The notes beneath the pieces were generated by a model, which was not told where the DNA came from, did not search any database, and worked only from the letters and a program-made list of their open reading frames with translations. A stretch of 64,000 nt of DNA from Galbibacter sp. BG1 (GTDB lineage: Bacteria > Bacteroidota > Bacteroidia > Flavobacteriales > Flavobacteriaceae): NCBI RefSeq assembly GCF_013391805.1, contig NZ_CP058364.1, forward strand, positions 1,674,501 through 1,738,500, read 5' to 3'. The translations under genes were made by a program, and so were the position numbers. The first letter of the stretch is position 1. Each line of letters begins with the position of its first letter. Shown piece by piece: positions 1 to 9,479 of the stretch.

Positions 1-2
1 TT

Positions 3-794
3 CTTGTCGTAATGTTGTTTTTAGTTAATAAAACATTGAGAAGGATTGCGGAAGCTAATGGTGTTGTTTTTCCAGAGCAGGAAAAAAGATTGCCTTTGTG
101 GAAAGCGTTCGTTCAAAACCAATTTTTAGTATTGGTGTCTGTTGTTTTCTTGTTGTTGGCTTCTGCCTACTTTGCATACGGTTATTTTATGCAGATAGGG
201 GTAGATCAGGGGTATCAACCAATTCAGCCGATACATTATTCGCACAGAATTCACGCTGGAGATAACGGTATCGATTGTAAGTATTGTCACTCTTCCGCAA
301 GAACTTCTAAGCATTCTGGAATTCCTTCATTAAATATTTGTATGAACTGTCATAAAAATATTGCAGAAGTTTCAGAAGAAACTGCAACAGCAGAATATTC
401 AAAAGAATTTTACGATGGTGAAATTGCCAAACTTTATAAGGCTGTTGGTTGGGATGTTGAAAAGCAGGCCTATACCGGAGAAACACAGCCTGTAGAATGG
501 GTGCGTATTCATAACTTGCCAGATTTCGCATACTTCAACCACTCACAACACGTAACGGTGGGTAGGATTGCATGTCAAGAATGTCATGGTCCTGTGCAGG
601 AAATGGAAGTTATGTATCAACATGCTCCATTAACCATGGGTTGGTGTATAGATTGTCACCGTAAGACGAATGTGAAGATGGAAGGGAATGAGTATTATAA
701 GAAAATACACGAAGAACTTTCTAAGAAATATGGTGTAGAGGAAGTGACAGCTGCTCAAATGGGTGGTATCGAATGTGCTAAGTGTCACTATTAA
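3..794 (+). CDS. actA: Alternative complex III pentaheme cytochrome c subunit ActA (5' end missing)
   Basis: The reading frame is open to the left edge, so the true start lies outside the window and only the C-terminal part is seen. Counting from the first visible Met (position 12), there is a hydrophobic membrane segment at about residues 34-58, then five CxxCH heme c motifs: CKYCH (89-93), CMNCH (110-114), CQECH (188-192), CIDCH (212-216) and CAKCH at the extreme C-terminus (255-259). Five hemes behind a membrane anchor, followed directly by an iron-sulfur molybdoenzyme-like subunit, is the signature of ActA of alternative complex III, which moves electrons from menaquinol towards the terminal oxidase. 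First visible gene of the act-cox operon; 87 bp separate it from actB. Confidence 0.93.
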   Translation, partial: LVVMLFLVNKTLRRIAEANGVVFPEQEKRLPLWKAFVQNQFLVLVSVVFLLLASAYFAYGYFMQIGVDQGYQPIQPIHYSHRIHAGDNGIDCKYCHSSARTSKHSGIPSLNICMNCHKNIAEVSEETATAEYSKEFYDGEIAKLYKAVGWDVEKQAYTGETQPVEWVRIHNLPDFAYFNHSQHVTVGRIACQECHGPVQEMEVMYQHAPLTMGWCIDCHRKTNVKMEGNEYYKKIHEELSKKYGVEEVTAAQMGGIECAKCHY

Positions 795-881
795 TAAAAA
801 TAATCTCGTTGAAGAGAGGTACAAATAAGAATTTAAGAAGAGCCTGTTAAGGCAGGTTGATTTAAAATAGTTATATATAAC

Positions 882-3800
882 ATGGCATCAAACAAAAAAT
901 ACTGGTCAAGTGTTGAGGAGCTAAATCCAAATAGCTCTATCGCTGAGACGCTTAAACAGAATGAGTTTGTTGAGGAAATCCCGAACGATGAATTTTTAGG
1001 AGATAAAGATTCGTTGGGTTCTTCGTCTACAAGTAGACGTGATTTTCTTAAATATGTAGGGTTTTCTACGGCGGCTGCTTCTTTGGCGGCTTGTGAGGGG
1101 CCTGTAAAAAAATCGATCCCATATGTGGTTCAGCCGGAAAACATTATTCCTGGAAAAGCGAATTACTATGCAACTACGATTGCAGATGGATACGATTTTG
1201 CAAGCATATTGATTAAAACTCGTGAGGGTCGACCAATAAAAGTAGAGAGTAACACCGACGCTAAGATTAATGGAGGGGCTAATGCAAGAGTTCATGCGTC
1301 TATTTTAGGATTGTACGACAGTTTACGTGTGCAAGGGCCTAAGGCAAAAGGTGAGTATATCACTTGGGATGACTTAGATAAAAATGTAATTGCTGGATTG
1401 AATGCTGCTAAAGCTTCTGGAAAGCAAATCGTTTTATTAACGCAAACATATGCGAGTCCGTCTACCAAAAAGTTGATAGCTGAATTTTCTGCGAAATATG
1501 GAAACGTAAAACATGTTCAGTATGATGCCATTTCTGAAGATGCTGCCTTGAATGCTTTTGAAGCTTCTTATGGAGTTCGAGCGTTGGCAGACTACGATTT
1601 TTCTAAAGCAGAAGTTATTGTTTCTTTCGGCGCCGATTTCTTAGGGGATTGGCAAGGTGGAGGTTTCGATACAGGGTATGCGAAAGGTAGAATTCCTTCG
1701 GAAGGAAAAATGTCCCGTCATATTCAGTTTGAATCTAATTTAAGCCTTACAGGGGCGAGTGCAGATAAAAGGATTCCTTTAACTGCTTCTCAGCAGAAAG
1801 TGGCACTGGCTAAGTTTTACGGTTACCTAAACGGTAAGTCGATTAGTGGAGAATTGCCTGCTAAAATTGATGAAGCTGTTAAAAATGCAGCTGCACAAGT
1901 GGCGAGAGCTGGTAGGAATGCAGTTGTGGTTACAGGGATCAACGATGTGGATGCTCAAAATGTAACTTTAGCGATTAATAAGAGCATTGGAAGTGTTGTA
2001 GTAGACACCGAAAACCCTCGATTTACACGCCAAGGAAATACAAAGCAGGTAGATGCTTTGGTAAAAGATATGAATGCTGGTAACGTTGGTGCTTTGGTTA
2101 TAAGTGGTGTTAATCCGCTTTACTCATTACCAAATGCAGCAGAGTTTGAGGCTGGACTTCAAAAAGTAGGTCTTTCTATAGCGTATAGCTTAAAAGAAGA
2201 CGAAACTGCTGTTAAGTCGGCTTATATTGCTGCGGCTCCTCACTATTTAGAGTCTTGGGGGGATGTAGAAATTAAAAAAGATCATTATGGTTTAATGCAA
2301 CCTACCATTCGTCCTTTGTTCAATACAAGACAGTTTCAAGATTCTTTATTGACGTGGATGGGTAGTGATGTTGGTTACCACGATTATATAAAACAAACAT
2401 GGACTTCTTCAATTTTGGGTGGGTCTTCTTGGAACAGCGCATTGCACGATGGTGTATTTGTTGGCTCCGGGGAGATGATGGCTCAGGAAGAGGTTGTTGA
2501 AGGATCATCTTCAGAAGAAACTGTTGAAAGTGCAGATGCAGAACCAGTAAATACGGTTAATGCCGAAGCGGCAGTAGCTTCTGTGGCTGCAGCAGTAAGA
2601 AAACTTGCAGGGGCCGCAGGAAACGGGATGGAGTTAGTATTGTATCCTAAAACCTCTATGGGGGATGGACAACAAGCAAACAACCCATGGTTACAAGAAT
2701 TGCCAGATCCAATCACTAGAAATACGTGGGATAATTACTTAACGATCTCTTTAGCTGATGCGGAAGCGTTAGATCTAGAAAACTATACGGTTTCCAACGG
2801 TGGTTTAAATGGAGATTATGTAAAGCTTACCGTAAATGGGGTGACCTTAGATAAGGTTCCAGCTTTAATTCAGCCAGGTCAAGCGAAAGGAACAGTTGGT
2901 TTAGCTTTTGGTTACGGCCGGGAATTAGGGGTTAAAGAAGAGATGAAAACCGGTGTAAATGCATATCCGCTTTACCTAGGTTTCAATAATACACAGGAAG
3001 TTAAAATTGAAAAAGTTTCAGGTACCCATGAGTTTGCATCCGTGCAGATGAAGAGTACAATGGATGGAAGAAATGATATCTTAAGGGAAACTTCTTTAGA
3101 GATTTTCAATACTAAGAATTCGCATGTTTGGAATCCGCAACCTGAGGTTTCTGTAAACCACCAGGAAGTGCCAATCGCAGAAGCCGATTTATGGACTGAA
3201 TTCGACTCTAGTATTGGGCATCATTTTAACTTATCGATCGATTTAAATGCTTGTACTGGTTGTGGGGCTTGTGTTATTGCATGTCATGCAGAAAACAATG
3301 TTCCAGTTGTTGGTAAAAGTGAAGTGAGAAAATACAGGGATATGCACTGGTTGCGTATCGATAGATATTATTCTTCGGAAGAAACTTTCGATGGAGATGC
3401 AGCAAAAGTTGAAGCGGCTCCAAACTCAATAAGCACATATCACGAATTGGAGCACCCGTCTGAGAATCCTCAGGTAGCGTTCCAGCCAGTTATGTGTCAG
3501 CATTGTAATCATGCTCCATGTGAAACGGTTTGTCCAGTTGCGGCAAGTTCTCATGGTAAGCAAGGTCAAAACCAAATGATTTACAACCGTTGTGTAGGTA
3601 CGCGTTATTGTGCTAACAACTGTCCTTATAAAGTGCGTCGTTTCAACTGGTTCTTGTACAATGAGAACGATGAGTTCGATTTCCATATGAATGACGATTT
3701 AGGAAGAATGGTATTAAATCCAGATGTAACCGTACGTTCTAGAGGGGTTATGGAGAAGTGTTCTATGTGTATTCAAATGACACAGAAAACAATCTTAGAC

Positions 3801-4019
3801 GCCAAAAGAGAGGGTAGAACAATTAAAGATGGTGAGTTTAAAACCGCATGTTCTGCTGCTTGTAGTACAGGGGCAATCAAGTTTGGGGATGTAAACGACA
3901 AAGAAAGTGAAATTGTTGAGTTGAAAGAAGACAACCGTATGTATCACTTACTTGGTTTTAAAGGAACCAGACCAAATGTATTCTATCACACTAAAGTGAG
4001 AAATACAGAAGAAGCTTAA
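882..4019 (+). CDS. actB: Alternative complex III iron-sulfur/molybdopterin-like subunit ActB
   Basis: The product has 1045 residues. A twin-arginine motif (SRRDFLKYVG, residues 51-60) is followed by a short hydrophobic stretch ending LAAC at Cys71, so it is probably Tat-exported and possibly lipid-anchored. The long middle section resembles the molybdopterin oxidoreductase fold, which in ActB carries no cofactor. The C-terminal third has cysteine motifs for four Fe-S clusters: CTGCGACVIAC near 792, CQHCNHAPCETVCP near 872, CVGTRYCANNCP near 904, and CSMC near 960 pairing with CSAAC near 989. An acidic/alanine-rich linker lies at about 530-575. It conducts electrons between the quinol site and the heme subunits. 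It lies between actA and actC in the expected order. Confidence 0.94.
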   Translation: MASNKKYWSSVEELNPNSSIAETLKQNEFVEEIPNDEFLGDKDSLGSSSTSRRDFLKYVGFSTAAASLAACEGPVKKSIPYVVQPENIIPGKANYYATTIADGYDFASILIKTREGRPIKVESNTDAKINGGANARVHASILGLYDSLRVQGPKAKGEYITWDDLDKNVIAGLNAAKASGKQIVLLTQTYASPSTKKLIAEFSAKYGNVKHVQYDAISEDAALNAFEASYGVRALADYDFSKAEVIVSFGADFLGDWQGGGFDTGYAKGRIPSEGKMSRHIQFESNLSLTGASADKRIPLTASQQKVALAKFYGYLNGKSISGELPAKIDEAVKNAAAQVARAGRNAVVVTGINDVDAQNVTLAINKSIGSVVVDTENPRFTRQGNTKQVDALVKDMNAGNVGALVISGVNPLYSLPNAAEFEAGLQKVGLSIAYSLKEDETAVKSAYIAAAPHYLESWGDVEIKKDHYGLMQPTIRPLFNTRQFQDSLLTWMGSDVGYHDYIKQTWTSSILGGSSWNSALHDGVFVGSGEMMAQEEVVEGSSSEETVESADAEPVNTVNAEAAVASVAAAVRKLAGAAGNGMELVLYPKTSMGDGQQANNPWLQELPDPITRNTWDNYLTISLADAEALDLENYTVSNGGLNGDYVKLTVNGVTLDKVPALIQPGQAKGTVGLAFGYGRELGVKEEMKTGVNAYPLYLGFNNTQEVKIEKVSGTHEFASVQMKSTMDGRNDILRETSLEIFNTKNSHVWNPQPEVSVNHQEVPIAEADLWTEFDSSIGHHFNLSIDLNACTGCGACVIACHAENNVPVVGKSEVRKYRDMHWLRIDRYYSSEETFDGDAAKVEAAPNSISTYHELEHPSENPQVAFQPVMCQHCNHAPCETVCPVAASSHGKQGQNQMIYNRCVGTRYCANNCPYKVRRFNWFLYNENDEFDFHMNDDLGRMVLNPDVTVRSRGVMEKCSMCIQMTQKTILDAKREGRTIKDGEFKTACSAACSTGAIKFGDVNDKESEIVELKEDNRMYHLLGFKGTRPNVFYHTKVRNTEEA

Positions 4020-4052
4020 AAAAAATTAATAAGAATAATTATATAAAGTATT

Positions 4053-5789
4053 ATGGCGTCGCATTACGAAGCACCTATACGTGAACCTTTAGTAACGGGA
4101 GAAAAATCTTACCATGATGTTACTGTAGACGTTGCTGCTCCTGTAGAGGGAAGAGCGAATAAACAATGGTGGATTGTCTTTTCAATAGCTTTAGTGGCCT
4201 TTCTTTGGGGAATAGGCTGTATTATATATACAATATCAACCGGTATTGGAGTATGGGGATTGAATAAAACCGTTGGATGGGCCTGGGATATTACCAACTT
4301 TGTATGGTGGGTAGGTATCGGTCACGCGGGAACCCTAATTTCTGCGGTATTATTGTTATTCCGTCAAAAATGGAGAATGGCAGTTAACCGTTCTGCAGAG
4401 GCAATGACCATTTTCTCAGTAGTGCAGGCAGGTTTGTTTCCAATTATTCACATGGGGAGACCATGGTTGGCATATTGGGTATTACCAATTCCTAACCAAT
4501 TTGGTTCTTTATGGGTAAACTTTAACTCTCCACTACTTTGGGATGTATTTGCAATCTCTACGTACCTTTCGGTTTCATTGGTTTTCTGGTGGACCGGTTT
4601 ACTTCCAGATTTTGCAATGCTTAGAGATAGAGCGGTAAAACCATTTCAGAAAAAGATATATAGTCTTTTAAGTTTTGGTTGGACAGGTAGAGCAAAAGAC
4701 TGGCAACGTTTTGAAGAAGTTTCTTTGGTATTGGCCGGTTTGGCGACCCCACTGGTACTTTCGGTACACACTATTGTATCTTTTGACTTTGCTACATCGG
4801 TAATTCCAGGATGGCACAGTACCATTTATCCTCCTTACTTTGTTGCAGGAGCGATTTTCTCAGGATTTGCCATGGTACTTACGCTGCTTATAATAATGCG
4901 TAAAGTTTCTAACCTTGAAGATTACATTACCAGAGCTCATATTGAGTATATGAACAAGGTAATCTTGTTAACAGGTGGTATTGTAAGTGTTGCTTATATT
5001 ACAGAGTTTTTTATAGCCTGGTATTCTGGAAGTAATTACGAAGATTATACCTATCTTTCTATAGGTGCTGCTACTGGACCTTATTGGTGGGCATTCTGGG
5101 CACTTATTATCTGTAACTTTGTAGTGCCGCAAACCCTTTGGATTAAAAAATTACGAAGAAACTTTATGTGGTCTTTCATCGTATCGATCATTATCAATAT
5201 TGGAATGTGGTTTGAGCGTTTCGACATTATTGTTATTAACTTAAGTAAGGGTCACTTACCATCTTCTTGGTCTATGTTCTCTCCAACTTTTGTAGATATC
5301 GGTATTTTCTTGGGAACCATAGGATTCTTTTTTGTATTGTTCTTATTATACGCTAGAACTTTCCCTGTAATTGCACAGGCAGAGGTAAAAACAATCCTAA
5401 AGTCTTCAGGAGAGCGTTACAAGCGTTTAAGAGATAGCGGGAATAGCCTAGTTGGAACGGCAGCAGATCATAGAACATCAGATATTGCTGAAGTGACGAA
5501 GGAAACTTCATCTGAAAAATTGGTGATAGATGCAGAAAAGCAGGAACATTTAATTGCTTCCTTAGGAAGATTTAACCCTGAAGAGGATAAGGCAGATGAT
5601 CTTAAAAAAATAGATGGTATCGGTCCGGTTATGGAAAATACACTTAACCAAATTGGAATCTATACATACGAGCAAGTAAGTAGAATGTCTGAAAAAGAAT
5701 ACAATCTCTTAGATGCTATTACAGGGAAGTTTCCTGGTAGGGCGCAAAGAGATGATTGGGCAGGTCAAGCAAAAAATTTAATAAAATAA
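4053..5789 (+). CDS. actC: Alternative complex III NrfD/PsrC-like membrane subunit ActC with C-terminal helix-hairpin-helix extension
   Basis: The product has 578 residues, with about ten hydrophobic segments between residues 40 and 440. It is the NrfD/PsrC-type integral membrane subunit expected to form a quinol site of alternative complex III. After the last membrane helix comes a soluble tail that is not part of the NrfD fold. Residues 515-578 begin DDLKKIDGIGP and read as a helix-hairpin-helix domain, very like the tail of ribosomal protein L21 in this same window (57407-57652). The start is 33 bp after actB and the stop is 3 bp before actD, so the genes are cotranscribed. Family assignment is firm; the role of the tail is unknown. 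Confidence 0.93.
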   Translation: MASHYEAPIREPLVTGEKSYHDVTVDVAAPVEGRANKQWWIVFSIALVAFLWGIGCIIYTISTGIGVWGLNKTVGWAWDITNFVWWVGIGHAGTLISAVLLLFRQKWRMAVNRSAEAMTIFSVVQAGLFPIIHMGRPWLAYWVLPIPNQFGSLWVNFNSPLLWDVFAISTYLSVSLVFWWTGLLPDFAMLRDRAVKPFQKKIYSLLSFGWTGRAKDWQRFEEVSLVLAGLATPLVLSVHTIVSFDFATSVIPGWHSTIYPPYFVAGAIFSGFAMVLTLLIIMRKVSNLEDYITRAHIEYMNKVILLTGGIVSVAYITEFFIAWYSGSNYEDYTYLSIGAATGPYWWAFWALIICNFVVPQTLWIKKLRRNFMWSFIVSIIINIGMWFERFDIIVINLSKGHLPSSWSMFSPTFVDIGIFLGTIGFFFVLFLLYARTFPVIAQAEVKTILKSSGERYKRLRDSGNSLVGTAADHRTSDIAEVTKETSSEKLVIDAEKQEHLIASLGRFNPEEDKADDLKKIDGIGPVMENTLNQIGIYTYEQVSRMSEKEYNLLDAITGKFPGRAQRDDWAGQAKNLIK

Positions 5790-5792
5790 TTT

Positions 5793-6317
5793 ATGGCTTC
5801 AAAAGTTATACAAGCGATATACAATGATGACGACATTCTTATGTTGGCTGTAAAGCGTGTTAAAGAGGCACATCATCATATTGAAGAAATTTATACGCCA
5901 TTTCCAGTTCACGGACTCGATAAGGCTATGGGCTTAGCACCTACAAGAATTGCCATTACCTCTTTTATGTATGGATGTGTAGGAATTACCGTAGCTGTTG
6001 TAATGATGAATTTTATTATGATTCAAGATTGGCCGCAAAACATTGGAGGGAAGCCAAGCTTTAGTTTTATTGAAAACATGCCTGCTTTCGTTCCAATTAT
6101 GTTTGAGATGACGGTATTTTTTGCAGCTCACTTAATGGTGATTACTTTTTACATGAGAAGTAGATTGTGGCCATTTAAAAAGGCTGAAAATCCAGATGTA
6201 AGAACAACAGACGACCATTTTTTAATGGAAATAGCCTTAAACGATAATGAAGACGAACTAACGAAACTCTTGGTAGATACAGGAGCGATAGAAGTTAAAG
6301 TTTCAGAAAAGCACTAA
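5793..6317 (+). CDS. actD: Alternative complex III membrane subunit ActD (DUF3341)
   Basis: The product has 174 residues. Its N-terminal soluble part includes the family-type segment IYTPFPVHGLDKAMGL (about residues 32-48), followed by two hydrophobic helices (about 52-75 and 98-120) and an acidic C-terminal tail. This is the DUF3341 layout of ActD, a small membrane subunit of alternative complex III without cofactors. It starts 3 bp after the actC stop and is followed by actE after 9 bp, so translation is probably coupled across the block. Assignment rests on the family pattern and on its fixed place in the operon. Confidence 0.9.
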   Translation: MASKVIQAIYNDDDILMLAVKRVKEAHHHIEEIYTPFPVHGLDKAMGLAPTRIAITSFMYGCVGITVAVVMMNFIMIQDWPQNIGGKPSFSFIENMPAFVPIMFEMTVFFAAHLMVITFYMRSRLWPFKKAENPDVRTTDDHFLMEIALNDNEDELTKLLVDTGAIEVKVSEKH

Positions 6318-6326
6318 TAATTCGAA

Positions 6327-6917
6327 ATGAGAGTTTTTGTAAAAATAGGGATTGTTTTAGGGATGGCTGCCATGGCAGTATCATGCCAGAATAAATCGAC
6401 GCCAAATTATCAGTACATGCCTAATATGTATGAGCCTGTAGGTTACGAAACCTACCAGGAAACAGATGCATTTAGAAATGGAAAAGAAGGACAGCTACCA
6501 GTAGAAGGAACTGTGGCAAGAGGACATATACCATACGATTATCCTAACACATTAGAAGGATACAGTGAGGCGAAGGTAAACCTTAGAAATCCGTTGCCAT
6601 TTGATGCATATAGGAATGCAGATTCTACAGTAACCGAAGATTATCTTAGAAAAGGAGAAGACCTGTTCAATATCTATTGTGCGGTTTGTCACGGAGAAAA
6701 AGGTAATGGTAAAGGTATACTGGTAGATCGTGAAAAGATTTTAGGGGTGCCAAGTTACGACGATGCCGGAAGAGCTATAACAGAAGGTAGCGTTTACCAT
6801 GTTATACGTTATGGGTTGAATTCAATGGGGTCTTATGCCAATCAACTTAACGAGGAAGAACGTTGGCAAGTTACAGAATATGTAATGACCCTTAAGGCAG
6901 ACTTAGAGAGTAAATAA
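6327..6917 (+). CDS. actE: Alternative complex III mono-heme cytochrome c subunit ActE
   Basis: The product has 196 residues. A lipoprotein-type signal ends at MAVSC (Cys20), so the mature protein is probably anchored in the membrane and faces the periplasm. One heme c motif, CAVCHG, is present near residues 119-124. The distal Met ligand is probably in the segment around NSMGSYANQL near 169-178. The fold is that of a class I cytochrome c domain. In the complex, ActE passes electrons onward to the oxidase or to a soluble carrier. It sits in the expected actD-actE-actF order with 9 and 34 bp gaps. Confidence 0.91.
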   Translation: MRVFVKIGIVLGMAAMAVSCQNKSTPNYQYMPNMYEPVGYETYQETDAFRNGKEGQLPVEGTVARGHIPYDYPNTLEGYSEAKVNLRNPLPFDAYRNADSTVTEDYLRKGEDLFNIYCAVCHGEKGNGKGILVDREKILGVPSYDDAGRAITEGSVYHVIRYGLNSMGSYANQLNEEERWQVTEYVMTLKADLESK

Positions 6918-6951
6918 TTAAAATCAACTATCAAAAAGAAGATATCAAGAT

Positions 6952-8337
6952 ATGTACACGTTTTCAAATAGATTAAAGATAACATCTATCATTTTAATGA
7001 TAGTTGGGATTCTTGGGATAGGATACGGTTTTATAAGTGCTCCGTCTACCATTGAAGAAGCGAAAGCTATGGTTGCCGCAGATGCTCATGGAGGTCATGG
7101 AGAAGCAGAGGCACATCATGAAGAAGTGGGAACACACCATGAGCCAAAAGTAACGCATCATGAAAGTGTAGAAGAGAACCATCATGAAGCTGGATCAGCG
7201 CATGGCCAAGATGCAGCTGTACACCAGTCTCACGACGAGCATACGCTAAGTAAATTACAAAATCGCCCATGGGCAGCTTTTTTAATAGCAGGTTTTTTCT
7301 TTTTTATGCTTGCTTTGGGAGCATTGGTTTTTTATGCAATACAGCATGTGGCGCAGGTAGGTTGGTCTCCTTTGCTTTTTAGGGTAATGGAAGCTATAAG
7401 TGCTTATTTGTTTCCTGGGGCCTTAATATTATATGTGTTTTTCGTTCTTACCTCTGCGTTCCATTTAAACCATTTATATATTTGGATGGATCCTGAAGTA
7501 ATGGCGCATGATGGAATATTACAACTAAAGCAAGGATATTTAAACATACCATTTTTCTTGATTAGATCTACCATCTTTTTAGCTGGATGGATACTTTATA
7601 GACACTTTGCGGTTAAGAATTCTTATGCTCAAGATGAAGCTAAGGATAATACGTATTACAGAAAGAACTTTAAAATATCTGTATTTTTCTTATTGTTCTT
7701 TTTCGTAACGGAATCTATCATGGCATGGGACTGGTTTATGGGGTTAGAGCCACATTGGTATAGTACACTTTTTGCATGGTATGTATTTGCAAGCATGTTT
7801 GTATCTGCAGTTACTGTTATTGCAATGGTTACAATGTATCTTAAGTCTAAAGGGCTTTTGGAATATGTAAACGATAGCCATTTACACGATTTAGCTAAGT
7901 TTATGTTCGGGTTGAGTATTTTCTGGACGTATCTTTGGTTTGGTCAATTTATGCTTATTTGGTATGCCAATATACCAGAAGAAGCTGGATATTTCCTTAC
8001 CAGAATAGAACATTATAATTTAGTATTCTTTGGAATGCTTTTGTTTAACTTTGTGTTCCCGTTCTTGGTATTGATGAATAGCGACTTTAAACGTGTAAAT
8101 TGGTTTGTAATGATCGCCGGGATTAGTATTTTGATTGGTCACTACATGGATATTTTCCAAATAGTGATGCCGTCTACCGTGGGTGAATTATGGAGTTTTG
8201 GAGTACCGGAAGTTGGAAGTATACTTTTCTTCTTAGGGTTGTTTATCTTTGTTGTGTTTAGTGCACTTGCAAAAACACCATCTTTTGTGGTGAAAAGAAA
8301 CCCATTTGTTGAAGAAAGTAAGCACTTTCATTATTAA
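6952..8337 (+). CDS. actF: Alternative complex III membrane subunit ActF with histidine-rich periplasmic insert
   Basis: The product has 461 residues. One N-terminal membrane helix (about residues 10-28) is followed by a polar segment (about 43-103) unusually rich in His and Glu, with 14 histidines in roughly 55 residues and repeated HH-E pairs. About nine further helices fill residues 108-445. The membrane part is NrfD-like and paralogous to ActC, as expected for ActF. The His-rich stretch is probably an extramembrane loop able to bind Cu or Zn, which is an inference from composition. It is the last act gene, 32 bp before coxB. Confidence 0.91.
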   Translation: MYTFSNRLKITSIILMIVGILGIGYGFISAPSTIEEAKAMVAADAHGGHGEAEAHHEEVGTHHEPKVTHHESVEENHHEAGSAHGQDAAVHQSHDEHTLSKLQNRPWAAFLIAGFFFFMLALGALVFYAIQHVAQVGWSPLLFRVMEAISAYLFPGALILYVFFVLTSAFHLNHLYIWMDPEVMAHDGILQLKQGYLNIPFFLIRSTIFLAGWILYRHFAVKNSYAQDEAKDNTYYRKNFKISVFFLLFFFVTESIMAWDWFMGLEPHWYSTLFAWYVFASMFVSAVTVIAMVTMYLKSKGLLEYVNDSHLHDLAKFMFGLSIFWTYLWFGQFMLIWYANIPEEAGYFLTRIEHYNLVFFGMLLFNFVFPFLVLMNSDFKRVNWFVMIAGISILIGHYMDIFQIVMPSTVGELWSFGVPEVGSILFFLGLFIFVVFSALAKTPSFVVKRNPFVEESKHFHY

Positions 8338-8369
8338 TTAAATTTTAAAAAGTAAACAGGATATATACG

Positions 8370-9434
8370 ATGACTGCTTTATTAACAATAATTGTTCTTC
8401 TACTTGTTGCCATTGCCATTTGGCAAATGACTAAGATTTTTGAATTGTCGCAAGCCGGCAGTGATGACTCTCAGATTGCTAATGACAAAGACAACAAGAT
8501 CAATGGGTATTTGATGTTTGGATTTTTAATCTTCATCTACCTTTTAACTATCTATTCTTTCTATGCATGGGGTGATGTGCTGTTAGGTACACCAGCTTCG
8601 GAGCATGGGCCAGAGTACGATAACCTTATGGGAATTTCCATGGCGCTTATCTTCTTTGTGCAGATTGTAACGCAGGCATTGCTGTATTACTTTGCTTATA
8701 AGTACAGAGGGCAGAAAGGTAAAAAGGCGTTATTTTATGCCGATAATGATAAGTTAGAGTTTATTTGGACTATTATACCTGTTATTACTTTAGCTGGTTT
8801 AATCCTTTACGGATTGTTTACATGGACAACCTTAATGGATATCGATGAAGAAGAGGGAGATCCTATTATAATCGAGTTGTATGCACAACAGTTTAACTGG
8901 AAAGCACGCTATGCTGGAGATGATAATGTATTAGGACAGGCAAACGTAAGACTTATTGATATTAATAAGAACAATGTTATTGGTATAGACGAAGCAGATC
9001 CTTACGGGGAAGACGATGTAGTTTCTCAAACAGAATTACACTTACCAGTAGGAAGAAAGATTATCTTTAAGATGCGTTCTCAAGATGTGCTTCACTCTGC
9101 TTATATGCCACACTTTAGAGCACAAATGAACTGTGTTCCTGGAATGATCACTCAGTTCTCATTTACACCAACAGTGACTACTGAAGAAATGAGATTGGAT
9201 CCAGATATTTCAGAAAAGGTTCAAAAGATTAACAAAATTAGAGCTGAAAGAAGAGCTAATGGAGATGATAATGCAGATGCATGGGAGTTTGATTACGTTC
9301 TACTTTGTAATAAAATTTGTGGTTCTTCTCACTACAATATGCAGATGAAGATTGTAGTGGAAACACAGAAGGAGTTTGATGCATGGATAAAAGAACAGAA
9401 AACGTTCAAACAAACAATTGCATCAGCAGAATAA
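8370..9434 (+). CDS. coxB: Cytochrome c oxidase subunit II
   Basis: The product has 354 residues. An N-terminal hydrophobic segment is followed by two more membrane helices (about 48-70 and 90-112, with another near 128-150) and a C-terminal cupredoxin domain. The CuA ligands are visible: His in HSAYMPHF near residue 241, and CNKICGSSHYNM near 313-324 giving the C-x3-C-x3-H-x2-M pattern. Lys stands where many homologues have Glu between the two cysteines; that residue only contributes its backbone carbonyl. It receives electrons from cytochrome c or alternative complex III. It lies directly between actF and coxA in the operon. Confidence 0.94.
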   Translation: MTALLTIIVLLLVAIAIWQMTKIFELSQAGSDDSQIANDKDNKINGYLMFGFLIFIYLLTIYSFYAWGDVLLGTPASEHGPEYDNLMGISMALIFFVQIVTQALLYYFAYKYRGQKGKKALFYADNDKLEFIWTIIPVITLAGLILYGLFTWTTLMDIDEEEGDPIIIELYAQQFNWKARYAGDDNVLGQANVRLIDINKNNVIGIDEADPYGEDDVVSQTELHLPVGRKIIFKMRSQDVLHSAYMPHFRAQMNCVPGMITQFSFTPTVTTEEMRLDPDISEKVQKINKIRAERRANGDDNADAWEFDYVLLCNKICGSSHYNMQMKIVVETQKEFDAWIKEQKTFKQTIASAE

Positions 9435-9479
9435 TAGATATTTAGTAAGTTATATTAAAATATTAAAGGAAAGAGGATT

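Noticed and set aside
7081-7260. Possible tandem DNA repeat or CRISPR-like array in the actF His-rich stretch
   Set aside because: The repetition is in the protein (HH-E pairs), and the DNA repeats are irregular and in frame.
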